In this document: in pieces, positions 1 to 11,715 of the stretch
Layout: every line of letters starts with the position of its first letter
How positions within the stretch are numbered: position 1 is the stretch's first letter
DNA from: Cladobotryum mycophilum
Lineage: Eukaryota; Ascomycota; Sordariomycetes; Hypocreales; Hypocreaceae
NCBI GenBank assembly: GCA_036429605.1
Contig: CM071590.1
Span: 4,712,001-4,776,000, forward strand
DNA: 64,000 nucleotides
Direction: 5' to 3'
The notes under the pieces: model-generated
Seen by the model: only the letters and a program-made list of their open reading frames with translations
What the model was told of the DNA's origin: nothing
Databases searched by the model: none
Translations under genes and position numbers: made by a program

Positions 1-2841
1 ATGCGCGTCGCCTGGGGATCTGGCGGGTTAAATTCGCTGGACGAAGGAGGTCAGACCTAGCGTCATACCAAGCGGCCAAACCAAGACGGCTACCCGCTAT
101 TAGACGGTGACTGGGGGCGGTCGGGTCGCTAAGATGTGAATGCTAGCAAATAGCAAATAGCGACTTGATGAGCACTGGAGGAACTACCAGGTACAGCGTT
201 GCAAGTGGTTTCCACCCGCCTAGATGTGAAGTAAAATAGCAGTAAGAGAAAAGAAAAAAGGAGGAGGTTGGTGAAGAGCACAGAGTGAGTGAGTGAATGA
301 ATGAATGAATGCGTCTTGTGTATCAATCACTGGAAAAGGATATGGTGGTCAACAAAAAAGATTGGTAGTACAAGTTATACGAGTCCGGCTAAAGTAAGAT
401 CTGAAAGTCAAAGGTCAAGATTAGTAAAAGGATAAGGTATGGCCGGGTTCGACAATCTGGTCCGGCCTGCTTTGGTTCTGGTTCTGGGTAGTAGTAGTAG
501 TACTAATACTAGGCACGTCAGGTAGGTAGGCAAGGTAGGTATGCCAGGGCCAGGCATTGTTTGTTGATCAGGAACAGCAAAAGATTCGGGCGATTCTGTC
601 TCTCACCAAGACCTCCCCCTTTTTGGAGACTTCCTCTTTCCCAACGACCTTGCCTGCAGGCGTTCTAAAGTACAGTAGCATTTAGTACCTGAGTAACATA
701 CAGTGGGTACTTGACTTATTCAGACTGGCAGCCCCTTGAGGGGCTAAAGGGTTTTCTTTGGCAGGGTAAAGCTAAGCAACTACTACCCTTAATTAGAGAC
801 AAACGCGCGATGTAGGGATTAAAATAAAACTGAACATGCAACGCAAAATAAAATAAAAATTGCCTTATCATGAGAGATGGAAGACAGAGTGATGGATTGA
901 TTGTATACCTTGCAGCATCTTACAAGTACTAGTCAGCACAAAGACATCCATCACACAGCACATGCATTTTGTCTTTGTACATACGTAGTAGGTATAGGTA
1001 CTACCTGGTACTCTATGCTGAGGCAAGAACGTGGGGCCAAGCCGAGTCACAGAATTGTCTGGGGTCTGTTTTTGTAGCGTCAGGGGTTGAAACCAGCTGG
1101 TGCACAATGCAAGTCTTATCCTAAATGAGGAGAGAGTGGCCCCTAATTAAATGCCAGGTGCGGAGTACTACAAGTTGCCAACAGTACTACTAACGGGTTA
1201 TGTACTGAAGGGGTTATTTATCTAAATCGAAAGGGACAGTGAAGTGGAGTAAGATTAATAAATAAAATTCGAAAACAACGCAACAAACTACAAAATAAGT
1301 CTTTGGCGAAATGTTCTACGAGTTCGGCACACTCTATGTATACACGCCAGCAGGCAAAACAAGCAAATAAGCAATGTAACGACCAGGTATCCTCTCTTGT
1401 GCATCAATCACGCATTACCGAATGGTGTGGGGTCCGGGGAAGAAAACGGTTGGTTGAAGCAACAACCATTGGCAGAGCACTCCATAAAATGTTTGAACAT
1501 GATGGAGACACTACGGAGTACGCGCACACGAGGACGATACTTTGGGTCCGAATCGCTTCCCGTCCGTTAAGATGCTCCCTAATTCACGGGCAAATGAGAC
1601 GGAAATTACTAGTATCTCGGAGGGAGAAGAAGAGGGAGAGGGAGAAGAAGAAGAAGAAACAGACCCTGTGTCTTAATACTCTCGTCCAAGGACGGCATTC
1701 ACATTCCAGAGCAAACTCCTCATTAGCATTAATAAGAGAGATAAACTGCACTCAGCAGCAACGTTTGTGATAGGCGACAACAGCTTGACGCAGCCGGTAG
1801 ATGGATGGCAACTTGATTTACCTTTTGATTAGACTGAACCGTCGCACGCATTTTGCTGTCGCAAGAGACATTAAATTGTCATCTCAACACACCAAACTGC
1901 TAGAGGTTTAATTGACCGATCGCGATACGAGGCGTGCACGGGGCGGTCAATACTGAATGTACATTTGTCGGCTCTAATTAATTCATCACTTGTAGGACAT
2001 CCGTCTCGGTCCATTGTACTCCGTCGTCGTCGTCGTCTCTATACGATTACGATGGAAATGAGACCTACCTTACCTAGTCCTTAATAGTCAGTGCACATTG
2101 AACATCTCCTCAGCACCACAGCCGAAATATTGAATTTGTCAACTGCAGCATCATGACAAGCAGTAACTATATTGCTAATTCTTACTCAACATATTGCATT
2201 TGCATTGTTAGCAGCGGACATTATATCCTGAGGCCTGATAACGGACTGTTCTAGTAGAGAGAGAAATACATCGAGCCTCAATCTTCTTCTCGTATCCTAT
2301 CAAAACCTCCATCTAATCTAGGGTAGACAGAGTAAATCAGAGATATTGGTAGATATTGTTGATACAGAAAATCTATGCAAGTGTTGATAATTTTTTTCTA
2401 TAAAGATGGTCTGGTTAGAAATCTACTCAGTAGTTTGAGGTAATTGCCCAGCAAGGTTAGTACCAGGCTGCATCTTGGCTAAAGTGATTGAACGCATGCT
2501 AGAATACTAGGTATGCATGTCGCACTTCGGCGAGACCAATTGCGCATGGCGTAAGAAGTATAAGGCACAGCGACAGTGGAGGCGAGGCGTTCACGTTCTT
2601 AATATGACTCTTCACGCCGGGTTAGAATCGATTATCATACTAAATGTATCCATCTATAATTATATAAACATGCGTGCGTTGTCGCTGACAGTGTAGGTTT
2701 TCATTTGATCCTACTTCGCGATGCGATTGAGGAACCATTGTTGAATATACATTGCTACGTTAACTGTCTTGGCTATAATATCTTTCCCTCATAATTTCTC
2801 AATCATTGGCTTCGACTCCTCCAAAGGCGTTATCTTCAAAC
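1..2841. other. Intergenic region, no supported gene
   Basis: Nothing here looks like a conserved protein. The longest open frame (1303-1770, +) is basic, ends in a lysine/glutamate low-complexity stretch and has no recognisable domain. The stretch holds short GTAC/GGTA-rich words (around 490-545 and 985-1010), a small GAATGAAT-type repeat near 296-310 and one copy of TACGGAGTA at 1512. Its right end is presumably the promoter and leader of the NUDIX gene. Confidence 0.6.
2661..2668 (+). promoter_or_regulatory. TATA-like box upstream of the NUDIX gene
   Basis: TATATAAA lies about 170 nt before the ATG of the NUDIX hydrolase gene, on the same strand. The position suits a core promoter with a moderate leader, but AT-rich words are common in fungal intergenic DNA, so this is only suggestive. 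Confidence 0.3.
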
Positions 2842-3525
2842 ATGGCGCCGGCAACTTCAGACGTAGCAGCAGCAGCAGCAGCAGCAGCAGCGGCAGCAGA
2901 CTCTCTCCCCGCGAACCTCATATCCGCACCAAAGGGTGTAGGTGCAACGCCCCTCGAGCTATCAAGGCAATTCGAACCCCGCTTCATCCCCTCACAAGAT
3001 CTCATGATCTCCTGCGGTTGTGTCCTCGTCGACCTAACTGAACGTAGAGTCGCAATTTTAAACAGTACCACCGACTCACTCGTCCAACTCCCCAAGGGCC
3101 GTAAAAATATGGGCGAGGATATCCTTGCCACCGCCCTGCGCGAAACATATGAAGAAACAGGCATTCCGTGCAAGCCATTGCCATTGCTTGTAGCTACCCG
3201 TTCCACGCCAGCAGCTGCCATGCTCAGTGCCCTCAACGGGAGCGACCCCGAAAGCGTTACAACCAGTATGCTCAACTGCGAGCCCTCATCCGTGTGTGTC
3301 TACCGCTGCGAATACACTCTCGCCTTCAAACTCGTTTTCTGGTTCGCTGCCCAAGCAGACTCTGCCACCAAACCAGACGAGAGTCTCAAGGAGCCTTGGG
3401 AGCAAGACTTGAAGTTGGAGTGGGTTGATGCCCGGGAGGCGTCCTCACGCATGACTTTCCCAGCGGATAGCAAGGTTATTGAAAAGGTTCTGTCTGATAT
3501 GAGAAATTCTGGCTATGATATATGA
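2842..3525 (+). CDS. NUDIX hydrolase domain protein
   Basis: Single-exon gene of 227 codons. The ATG at 2842 is preferred because the open frame extends further left only to a TTG. After an N-terminal alanine tract (about residues 8-19, from a GCA/AGC repeat) the protein carries a NUDIX box at about residues 83-105: G, five residues, E, seven residues, then RETYEETGI. This is the family's metal-binding Gx5Ex7REUxEExGU signature, with Thr at the first hydrophobic position. Such enzymes cleave nucleoside diphosphates linked to another group; diadenosine polyphosphate or inositol pyrophosphate hydrolysis would fit the size. The substrate cannot be read from the sequence. The gene is convergent with the TBC-GAP gene, 833 bp away. 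The frame is intact and has no intron. Confidence 0.9.
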   Translation: MAPATSDVAAAAAAAAAAADSLPANLISAPKGVGATPLELSRQFEPRFIPSQDLMISCGCVLVDLTERRVAILNSTTDSLVQLPKGRKNMGEDILATALRETYEETGIPCKPLPLLVATRSTPAAAMLSALNGSDPESVTTSMLNCEPSSVCVYRCEYTLAFKLVFWFAAQADSATKPDESLKEPWEQDLKLEWVDAREASSRMTFPADSKVIEKVLSDMRNSGYDI

Positions 3526-4358
3526 CTTGACGACATTATGCTTTTTTATGGGATTGGTGGAGAGAATCACCTTCATTCAGTCTTCACCTGATGGGGCTGG
3601 GAATTACTCTGCCGTGGATACAGCTCTCCTTTGATATGCCCTCGTTAAAATTTGTGTCCCAAAGACTGCTTACGTTTTCCTACAAGTTAGACTCTAGCAT
3701 TCGAAATAAAGGTGTTTAAAACTGAAGCAAGACAGCTAGTGTGGTATGTATTAGACTTCATTTTTCTTGCCGGTAGGCATTCAAGGTTCATCCTGCGTAA
3801 CGTGCGTTTCTTGCCTCGCATGTAAGATATACTTATCGAGTGTAACATCATACGAAAATCAGACACTCCGTATCAGATGCCGGGAAAACTGGGAGAGATT
3901 CAGTTTGACGAAACACATAACGGGGTTCGGAGAAGAATACATCTGCCCTTATTGTCAGGTAACTGAATGTCCGTATAGTCCAACTCCTATCTGCCGAGAA
4001 AGTAGGAGAACTATATAATTTCCGTGTATTCGCTTCTGTTTTGACCCAAGCACCAAGTTGCGTCTTCTATTAGCTATATTAACCAACCTTGAAAAAATTG
4101 TGCTTCGAACTGTGTCCAACTTCCTCAACTCACAGTTGATTCCGTGGACATGCCTTGTGTTATCTTTCATATCTTCTGTGCCTACTTGGCGTCCTTCCCC
4201 GCTCCCCATTGAACTATTATAATTTACCCGGCGTGCATCAAGGCATCGTCTGGAGTGCTGCTATACGTGCCTTCGTGATATGACTTGTGATAATAAGAAG
4301 AATGGGACAAAGAGGTAATGGAATTGTATGGATCTTGATATAAAACAAAACCGATCAA
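3526..4358. other. Convergent intergenic region
   Basis: Shared 3' flank of the NUDIX gene (+) and the TBC-GAP gene (-). It contains AT-rich stretches and short overlapping open frames on both strands (3767-4018 and 3955-4209) with no recognisable domain. It presumably holds both polyadenylation regions; I see no further gene. Confidence 0.55.
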
Positions 4359-7300
4359 TCATCCTTCAAATTCCACAACACCGGATTCTGCTGTAGTAGT
4401 CGCACTGATCGCCCGAGCTCTTCCTTCTGTAGACTCAACATCTATTAGGTTTTGTCCTTGCTCTTGGTCTCTTGCCAATGCCCCGGCTTGTGCGTCCACG
4501 CCGTCTAGTAGATCACGATCTAGGCTCCTCACTGATCGGCCTTCAATATCTGCACTGGGACCCTTTCTGACACCGATTGCAACGCCGACATCATCGTCAT
4601 CATCTTCATCCTCCTCGGCTTTCTGATTGGGTAGCGCATTCTTCTCCAACTCTCTCTGGGCTTCCTCCATCCGTCTTCGCACTTCTGTTGCCATCCGCAT
4701 GCCGTCGGTGACGATATTATCAAGCACACCGCGTAGACCGCGACCTGCTCCAGTAGGTGCAGTAGGAGAAGCAGCGGCTGGCCTGGCATTGAAGCCTAAA
4801 CTGGAGAATGTAGTCAAAGATGGGCCAGAGACTGCTCCACCGGACGTCTGTAGCCCCTCGATAATGTGGAATGAGCTGGGGAATGATGACTCAAAGAATT
4901 GTTCTAGGAGCTCATCGGCTAGGACAACCATCCTGAAAGTGGGAAGTGTGATGTGAAGTGGATGTGCTGGATCAAGTGCCGCATTAGCCGCTTCTGATTT
5001 TGCCTTGGAAGCACGGCGCCGCGAGTCAACGTCGTTTGCAAATGCCGTGTTGGAGGAGCTTGGAGGGAAATTGGAGGGTAGCACAGCTCTTGTCGGTGTT
5101 GTTGATGGTGATGCGTCCAATCCGAGCAGATCCTCCTCGTCATCGTCTTCGTCATCATCTCCAATAGCAAAAGCATTTGGATCTACCAGTTCTTCACTTG
5201 CTTCTTCGGATGCGCTTCCATCTTGGTTCTTTGGGTGATCCGGATCCGCGTATTCGAAACACCGTCTGATGAATGCACTCACGCTTCCCAGGAATCGTTC
5301 GTTAGTCGAAACACTAATGGGAAGGCTGTTTTGAGACTCATTGGCGCTGACCGCTTCACCATCCAAGCCCACGTTTGATGCTCTGGGGCTTAAGGTGCCC
5401 TCAAGGCCGCGGCGAGACAAGAAGAGAAGAGTCTCCGATATTCGCAAAATGCCCTCTCTATCAACCCTCCCGTCCTCATCGTCATCGTAAAGCTCGAAGA
5501 AATAAGTAATGGTGCCCATGATGTCCCGCTTCCCCTTGATTCTTGCCATACCCGTCACCACGTTCTGCAGGGTTAGAGCTGAGGTTCCATCGACATCCCA
5601 TTTCTTGAAAAGACGTTGTAGAAACTCGTGATCGGCCGGTTCTGGGCCGGCCCCCACGGTGACATGGCATCGGTAGGTCTTCTAGCACTGTGAAATTTGG
5701 CGTACTTGTCCGCATCAGATGCTGTATCCCATTTCCCATTTGATGGCGAATCCGACAGAGCCCATCTTGACATGCCTGCTAAGAACTCGCGGAAAGCATC
5801 GTAATCCATCAAGCTAGTGCTGGGGCCGAGCCCAACACGGCCCTTTTCCACTTGATTTTGAGGAACCGATGAGAAGACGTCTGATGCCCTCATTCGGCTG
5901 CTCTTAGCCCTCCGTTGTGCTTCTTCCTGAATCATCCGATCCCGCTGCTGCCGTTCGTATAGCACGCTGTAAAACCGGTCGTAGAGAGAACCCAATTCCT
6001 CTGTGCTGAGCAGCTTACTATCGGGGCCAAGGTTGCGGATGGCTGTCCGCTTGGCAAAGCTTTCGATATTGCTGAGAACTGCATCCTTTTTCTTAAGCCG
6101 CAGTTCTGTGATGCTGCTGTGAGTAATTCCAGCAAACTCCTTGAATGCGACGACCATAAGTTCCTGGAATCTCGTAACAGCCCGTAGTTTGGGATTTTCT
6201 GATTTTGGATGGGCAGACTCATCAAGCCTCGCAAAGTATGACTTGAGAACGGATATGAAAGCGCCATCATCAGCTGCATCTAACAGTTCCTCGCCATTTA
6301 TGCGCAGAATCGCCAGACCAACTTGGAACAAAACCTTTGGTCCTTCCACAAAGAATACGTCCAAGACTCGAAACGCAAAAACCAAGGGCATTGAGTTGAT
6401 ATAGAGCGAAAGAAACCAAGGCAATGATACCACCGAAAGCTGAACATCGCTCTTTACAAGGTGATCCCATAAAATGGGCATAGTTTTCTCAACTAGAGAC
6501 TCGAATACTTTTTGATCTAAAAGGGTGCCATACATTGTCGTTGAATAGTATCCAGGGACCAGTCGATCGCATAGAGCGGATAGGAGAAAGAAGGCTTGCG
6601 ATTCGGACATGTAGATGAGCAAGGCAGCTACCACTATATTCATCGCCTGACAGTATCCCACGTCTGCGTCAACCCAACTGTAGGCTGTGAGTACACGGCG
6701 TAATCTGCCGATTCCCTCTTCGCTCTGAAAACCAGGATACTCCGGCAAGCTTCGGTTGAGATCCTTTTCAATCTCGTCAATAGCGAGAGATTCTTGGCCT
6801 TCGAATTTCGCTAGAGTATCGCTGTACAATGTAGGGGTTTCCAGACGAAGATAAATGGAGCCCGAAGTAAGCTCCCATATCTCACCTCGTAGTCGATTTG
6901 GTAAACCGACGCGGATGAGCTTATGGAAAGTCGGCTGACGGATTAGAGTGGAATTCCGCCCGTTATCACGAAGATACTCGGCCCAGAGACGCATCTTGGC
7001 CCTATCGCGAAGCTTCTTTGGGTCACCCGGATATCGAAACATCATGCCCAACCCCGCATCCGGAGGTGTTGAGCTTCCCTTGTCATCTGTTCGGAGAAGA
7101 TGCTCTGAGTAGCATTCAGCAACGACTTTTCGTAGCTTGCCTACATTTCCAACACCGGCCCTCAGGCCTCTCTTCAAGCCATCGCAGAATCTTTCGCACG
7201 CTTGTCTGGTGCCGGCTAGGTGTATTGTAATGCGCTGTTCTCTAGCATCTTTGCTGTTGCTATCCTTGTTCTTATTGCTGTCCGAGAGCAGGCTATTCCA

Positions 7301-7833
7301 AGTCGTAATCGCAAGGGCAAACTTCATGGATGTTAGTTTGAGACTCAACTTTACTGGCGGCTAAGGTGCCTGTTGGATATGTTCCCTCCTCTGACCATAG
7401 TACATACCTGAAAATTCTGGCTATTTAGTCTCTCTACCCTCCTGATCGCACACAGAGGGAATGTGAAGCCACTACCACTCGGCCCGCTGCCGTTCGTCTG
7501 ACCAGTAAAGGCCGATGATGTCGAGGTGCTAGCTGACTGAGCAAAGCTCGTAGGTGTGGTAGAGAAGCACATGTAAGCCTCCGAGAGGTGCAGTTTCCCC
7601 GCGTAGTGCCATCCTCGCTCGTGGTCTTTTTCACCATGTGTAACATTTGAGGGTGGGATGGTAAGTTCGGCGTTGATCTCATACAGAGGCGTTTGCGAGT
7701 CGGGGAGACGGAACTGGTTCTGGAATAGCGATGCCTTGGAGGGGTTCCGGTCAGAGCCTGAGAGGTTAAGCCCCTGAGTGGGATCGATGAGCTGCTGAGC
7801 TTTCTGAACGATATTGGTAAAGTTGGAGAACAT
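4359..7833 (-). CDS. GRAM-TBC-EF-hand Rab GTPase-activating protein (Gyp2/Mdr1-like), frame broken once
   Basis: Exon 1 is 7833-7408 and exon 2 is 7360-4359. The intron (7407-7361, 47 nt) has a GTATGT donor and TTAG acceptor. Exon 1 encodes the start of a GRAM-like lipid-binding region. Exon 2 carries a TBC domain with both catalytic fingers, seen as IEKDLNR (arginine finger, IxxDxxR) and GYCQAMN (glutamine finger, YxQ). Beyond it lie degenerate EF-hand loops (WDVDGTSALT and YDDDEDGRVDREG) and a long acidic, serine-rich tail. This order matches yeast Gyp2/Mdr1 and animal TBC1D8/9, which stimulate GTP hydrolysis by Ypt/Rab proteins in membrane traffic. The frame is lost at a run of five G on the coding strand (plus 5651-5655): TBC-side reading is open to 5573 and the EF-hand reading is open from 5657. 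One extra G would join them as about 1,142 aa. No GT-AG intron of suitable length was found there, so a base-call deletion is more likely. Confidence 0.88.
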
Positions 7834-9759
7834 GATTTCGATTCGTTTCAGCGGCGCATGACGGTTGGTGGTGGAACTGGTTAAGAGAGGAGGGGAAGAA
7901 GGTCGTGGTTTATCGGGCGTTTGGGGGGACCCACGACGTGTCGCTTGTATCAGTGTTGATAGGAATTGAGCATCGAAATTTGGAGATGAAGCAAGGGAAG
8001 ATGAAAAAGCGTCTATAGAAGCTCACAATGGGAAGGGGGAAATGAAACGGTGCTATCGTAAGTATTGAGGATGGACCCAAAGTTGTTGGTCGTTGATAAG
8101 TAAGTTGGAGTTTGGTGAAGACCGCCTTCAGCTAGAAGCTGTGCACATCACTCAGCCCACGAAAGGTCAAGCCCGTCTCCATGCCCGGATGCGAGCGAAG
8201 AAATGCCAGTAATGTGGAGAGAAGGAATGGTTACGTGATGAGTACCTGACTCATCACGGTCCAAGATACGGGGGACCAGGTAGCCAAAAGGTATCACAGC
8301 CTAAGGCCCTTGCGCTGCCTGCAATCATAGCGCCTGCAAGCTCTGTAAATAGTCTTGGAGGGCGTTCATCCCCTGTGCAACTGTGCTAGAGTGCCTTATA
8401 GCTCATTTATCGTGTCGCGTTGTTTCCTTGGCAGAGGTTTGAGGGGTTAGGAGACTGATTTCGACTGTGACTCCATTTCATGCTCGCTTGGCAAAATGCA
8501 AATGTAACGGATTCTGATGTTTTGGATACCAATTTATTCGGGGCACGGCTAGCAATCCTCATATAGATGGATAGATTAAACAAATTACCGAATGACAAGA
8601 CTAATCTACGGAGTGTACAATTTACCAACTACCCGTGCTTACCATGGCATGTTGGACAAAACCAGGAGCCCAATTATGTCTCATCCTTTAATGCATCTGT
8701 CTTAGTTGAATGAATACTATTAGGTAGTCCTCCGTACTCGTGATGAAGAAGGCCGAAAGAATCCGTTGCTAGAACCTGTGATCACATTGCCTTGCCTGTT
8801 AGCCTTGCTTGTTTCTGCAGTTACAACTCGGCGATGTTACCCAACACCACAAGTATTAGGTAGGTGAATGAATAAATGAATAAATAGATAAATGCCTTTA
8901 TTATATCAAGAACTCGCCAGGCTACTAATTGTCAATGAATCCATCTACAAGTTTCCATCCATCCATCCAGCCTCGTTTCGATACAAAACGGAGATGGTTG
9001 TACCGGATGGATGCAAGGGATAGAGAGAGATACCTAGGTATCTAGACATGGAAAGAATACCGAACTCGGTGAATAATTTCATGGCGTCCTCACTATTACT
9101 TGATTAGGACAAGCTTTACCTCGGCTTCCTTGTGGTAAATGTATCTTTACTTACCTTATCTAGGCGTGGGTACATTCCGATACACTTTGTTCTTCAATAT
9201 CGGGACTAGCCTAGCCCAAGTTGCGTCATACCCGCCCCTCGTCGGCGGACGTTTCCCCACGATAAAGTGCCAACGCCAATTGCCATCTCACTTACAGCCC
9301 GGCGGCAGGTAATCTGTACTAACAAGGTAAAGGCAAGGTAGGGTAACGTTATGGCCAAACCCAACATCCTACTCTATTACTCCTACTCCAGCTCCTGCTC
9401 CTACTACTCGTCTCACCAACAGAAAGGCCTAACGTAGCCAATCCTCCCGTCAGCGCCAAGTCCACCCGGCTCAGCAAGGCCATTCTAATCCCATCGCTAT
9501 CAACATCTTTATCTGTCCGTCCGCCCGTCTCCTGTCGTCTTCTGCTATGCTTCAATTGAGGCAGTAGTAGCATAGGATATCCTGCGTTGCATGCCTTCGT
9601 GTCGCCCTCTGCCCTCCGCCCTTCACTCTCCGCCATCGCATATCGCATAGCTTCTCTATATCTACTACCTACGAGTTACGGGCGATGGACCTCACCTGAA
9701 AGTGTCTCATATAATCTGCCATCCGCCCTATACAAGCTTCTCTCACACCGTCAGCCAAA
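7834..9759. promoter_or_regulatory. Divergent promoter region, TBC-GAP / PKA
   Basis: 1.9 kb between two divergently transcribed genes, so it should hold both promoters. It contains a TACGGAGT word near 8607, the palindrome TACCTAGGTA at 9031-9040, AATGAATAAATGAATAAATAG-like tandem words near 8868-8890 and CT-rich tracts before the kinase ATG. I see no conserved coding frame. Confidence 0.5.
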
Positions 9760-11129
9760 ATGGCAGCCGCAATCACCCAAGCACATGTCGGGAGCTTTGC
9801 GCCACCTAGCAGCATGGCATCCTCCCATGATCTCCGGCATGCCAACAACATTCACCCTAGTGATGGAATCGCAGCTGGGAGTGGTAGCGATAGCGCCGCA
9901 AGTCCTCTTCCGCCTACTCGCAGCGTCAGGTTGTCCGACTTCAAACTTGTGCGCACTCTAGGCACTGGTTTGTTGCTTCCCTTCCACTCGACCATGCCCA
10001 AACGATGGCTTTGTACCCAACAAAATTCTAATACCATATGCAGGAACGTTTGCTCGGGTTTGCCTTGTCCGCCCCGCTCACGCCACCACTCCCTTGGATA
10101 AGGATCCGGACCCCGAGATATATGCCCTTAAAATTCTTAAGAAGACAGAGGTCATCAAGCTGAAGCAGGTTGATCATGTTCGCAACGAGCGCGCTATCCT
10201 TGCCGACGTGGCCGGTCACCCATTTATAACCAACCTCCTCGCCTCTTTCTCAGACGACACATCCCTATACATGCTCCTCGACTACGTTCCTGGCGGTGAG
10301 CTCTTCAGTTACCTCCGCAAATACCGTCGTTTCAACGAGCATATTGCTCGCTTCTACGCCGCCGAGATTGTCCTTGTGCTGGAGTTTCTCCACGAGCAAC
10401 AGGGTGGCGTGGCTTACAGGGACTTGAAACCTGAGAATCTTTTGCTGGACAAGGGCGGACACATCAAACTGGTAGATTTTGGCTTTGCTAAACGGCTGGG
10501 CCATCGAGACTCTCGACCTGTAGAGACTTACACCCTCTGCGGCACACCAGAGTATCTCGCACCAGAGGTGATTCACAACAAGGGTCACACAACAGCGGTA
10601 GACTGGTGGGCATTAGGCATCTTGATATACGAATTCCTGACTGGCTACCCGCCGTTTTGGCATCAAAATCCCATTGAAATCTATAAGCAGTAAGTCTAAA
10701 CTTGTCATCCCGAGTAACGCTGTTTTGAAAAAGTGTCCAAAGTTGATCGCCCTTCCAAACATTGGGCTTTCTAGTGTCATGAGTATGCTAACAACCTGCA
10801 AGGATTGTTGAAAAGCCAGTCATATTTCCTCAAGATCCACCCATCTCAGACGAAGCCAAGGACATCATAAGATCGCTTTGCACCATTGACCGCTCTCGGC
10901 GTCTCGGTAATATCAGTGGCGGGGCCAATCGTGTTAAAGCACACCCCTTCTTCTATGGAGTGAACTGGGACGACATCATCAACCTCCGTCATCCAGGTCC
11001 AATTCTCCCCCTATTCGCTACCCCGGCGATGCGCAATGTTTTGACATGTATCCCGAGGACGATGGGAGTGGTGATCGTTACACCACTGATATGGCACAAA
11101 AGTACGACCAGTATTTTATTGACTTTTGA
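9760..11129 (+). CDS. cAMP-dependent protein kinase catalytic subunit (second, PkaB/CPK2-like), frame broken near the C-terminus
   Basis: Three exons: 9760-9967, 10044-10689 and 10803-11129, about 393 aa once the frame is bridged. The intron 1 donor is GTTTGT and intron 2 has GTAAGT with a GCTAAC branch site. The glycine loop (GTGTFARV) spans intron 1. Then come the ATP-binding lysine (YALKILKK), catalytic loop (YRDLKPEN), DFG, and activation segment TLCGTPEYLAPE, the usual PKA T-loop. The carboxyl tail ends YFIDF, the PKA hydrophobic motif. The enzyme would phosphorylate Ser/Thr targets when cAMP releases the regulatory subunit. Choosing the second (C2) isoform rests on the short N-terminus and is tentative. 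The frame breaks at a run of five C (11007-11011): one more C gives PPIRYPGDAQCF and leads to the conserved tail, whereas the sequence as given runs off into unrelated residues. Confidence 0.9.
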
Positions 11130-11715
11130 AAGAGCATCGTATCTGCATGCCTTCCTCCCCTCCAAGAGCATCCGGCTCCGCAAATGAAGCGCACTGTCTA
11201 ATGTTTGAGTCACACCCCTTTCTCTTTTTGCTTAAGTCGGCGGTGTTTAAGACGTTGATCAGCCCCCCAACATACACTCAAGAATTAATGGGTCTAAGAA
11301 TACTTTTTGGTGTGTTTTTAATTTTTGGCGTTACTGTGGACATCGAGGATTGACAAAAGTATGTCTGGGTGTCAAGGGGGTTTTGGTAATCGGGGTGTCC
11401 TCTTGGGATGACTGGACGGTTTGGACATGGACAAACCTACCAAGTATCGCGAGATGTGTTTTTTCTGTTTCAATGCCAAATGATAAAGCACACTTTCTAA
11501 TGCGATGACGCTTTGCCTACCACTAAGGAGTTCGCTGCGCAGAATGAACTGCATAACTATGTCTACAAATGTTCTCCTTGAAGCCACCATCTACCAACCG
11601 CGCCTTATGAAACAGGATATCAATACAAAAAGAAATGGTTCCCGCATCTGTCTCGTTCCGTCTCCTCTAGAAAGAAAGAAAGAAAGAAAGAATAAAAAAA
11701 CACACCGCTCTTCAT
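11130..11715. other. Convergent intergenic region with AAAG microsatellite
   Basis: 3' flanks of the PKA gene (+) and the 5-phosphatase gene (-). An AAAG tandem repeat lies at 11670-11692 and is followed by a run of A. No coding frame is credible here. Confidence 0.55.

Noticed and set aside
1303..1770. 155-codon open frame (+)
   Set aside because: Low-complexity basic tail, no domain, no splice signals, and it lies in a repeat-rich intergenic stretch.
5640..5700. Short intron explaining the TBC-GAP frame change
   Set aside because: GT-AG pairs here give 24 or 64 nt, neither of which changes the frame as required (length must leave remainder 2 on division by 3).
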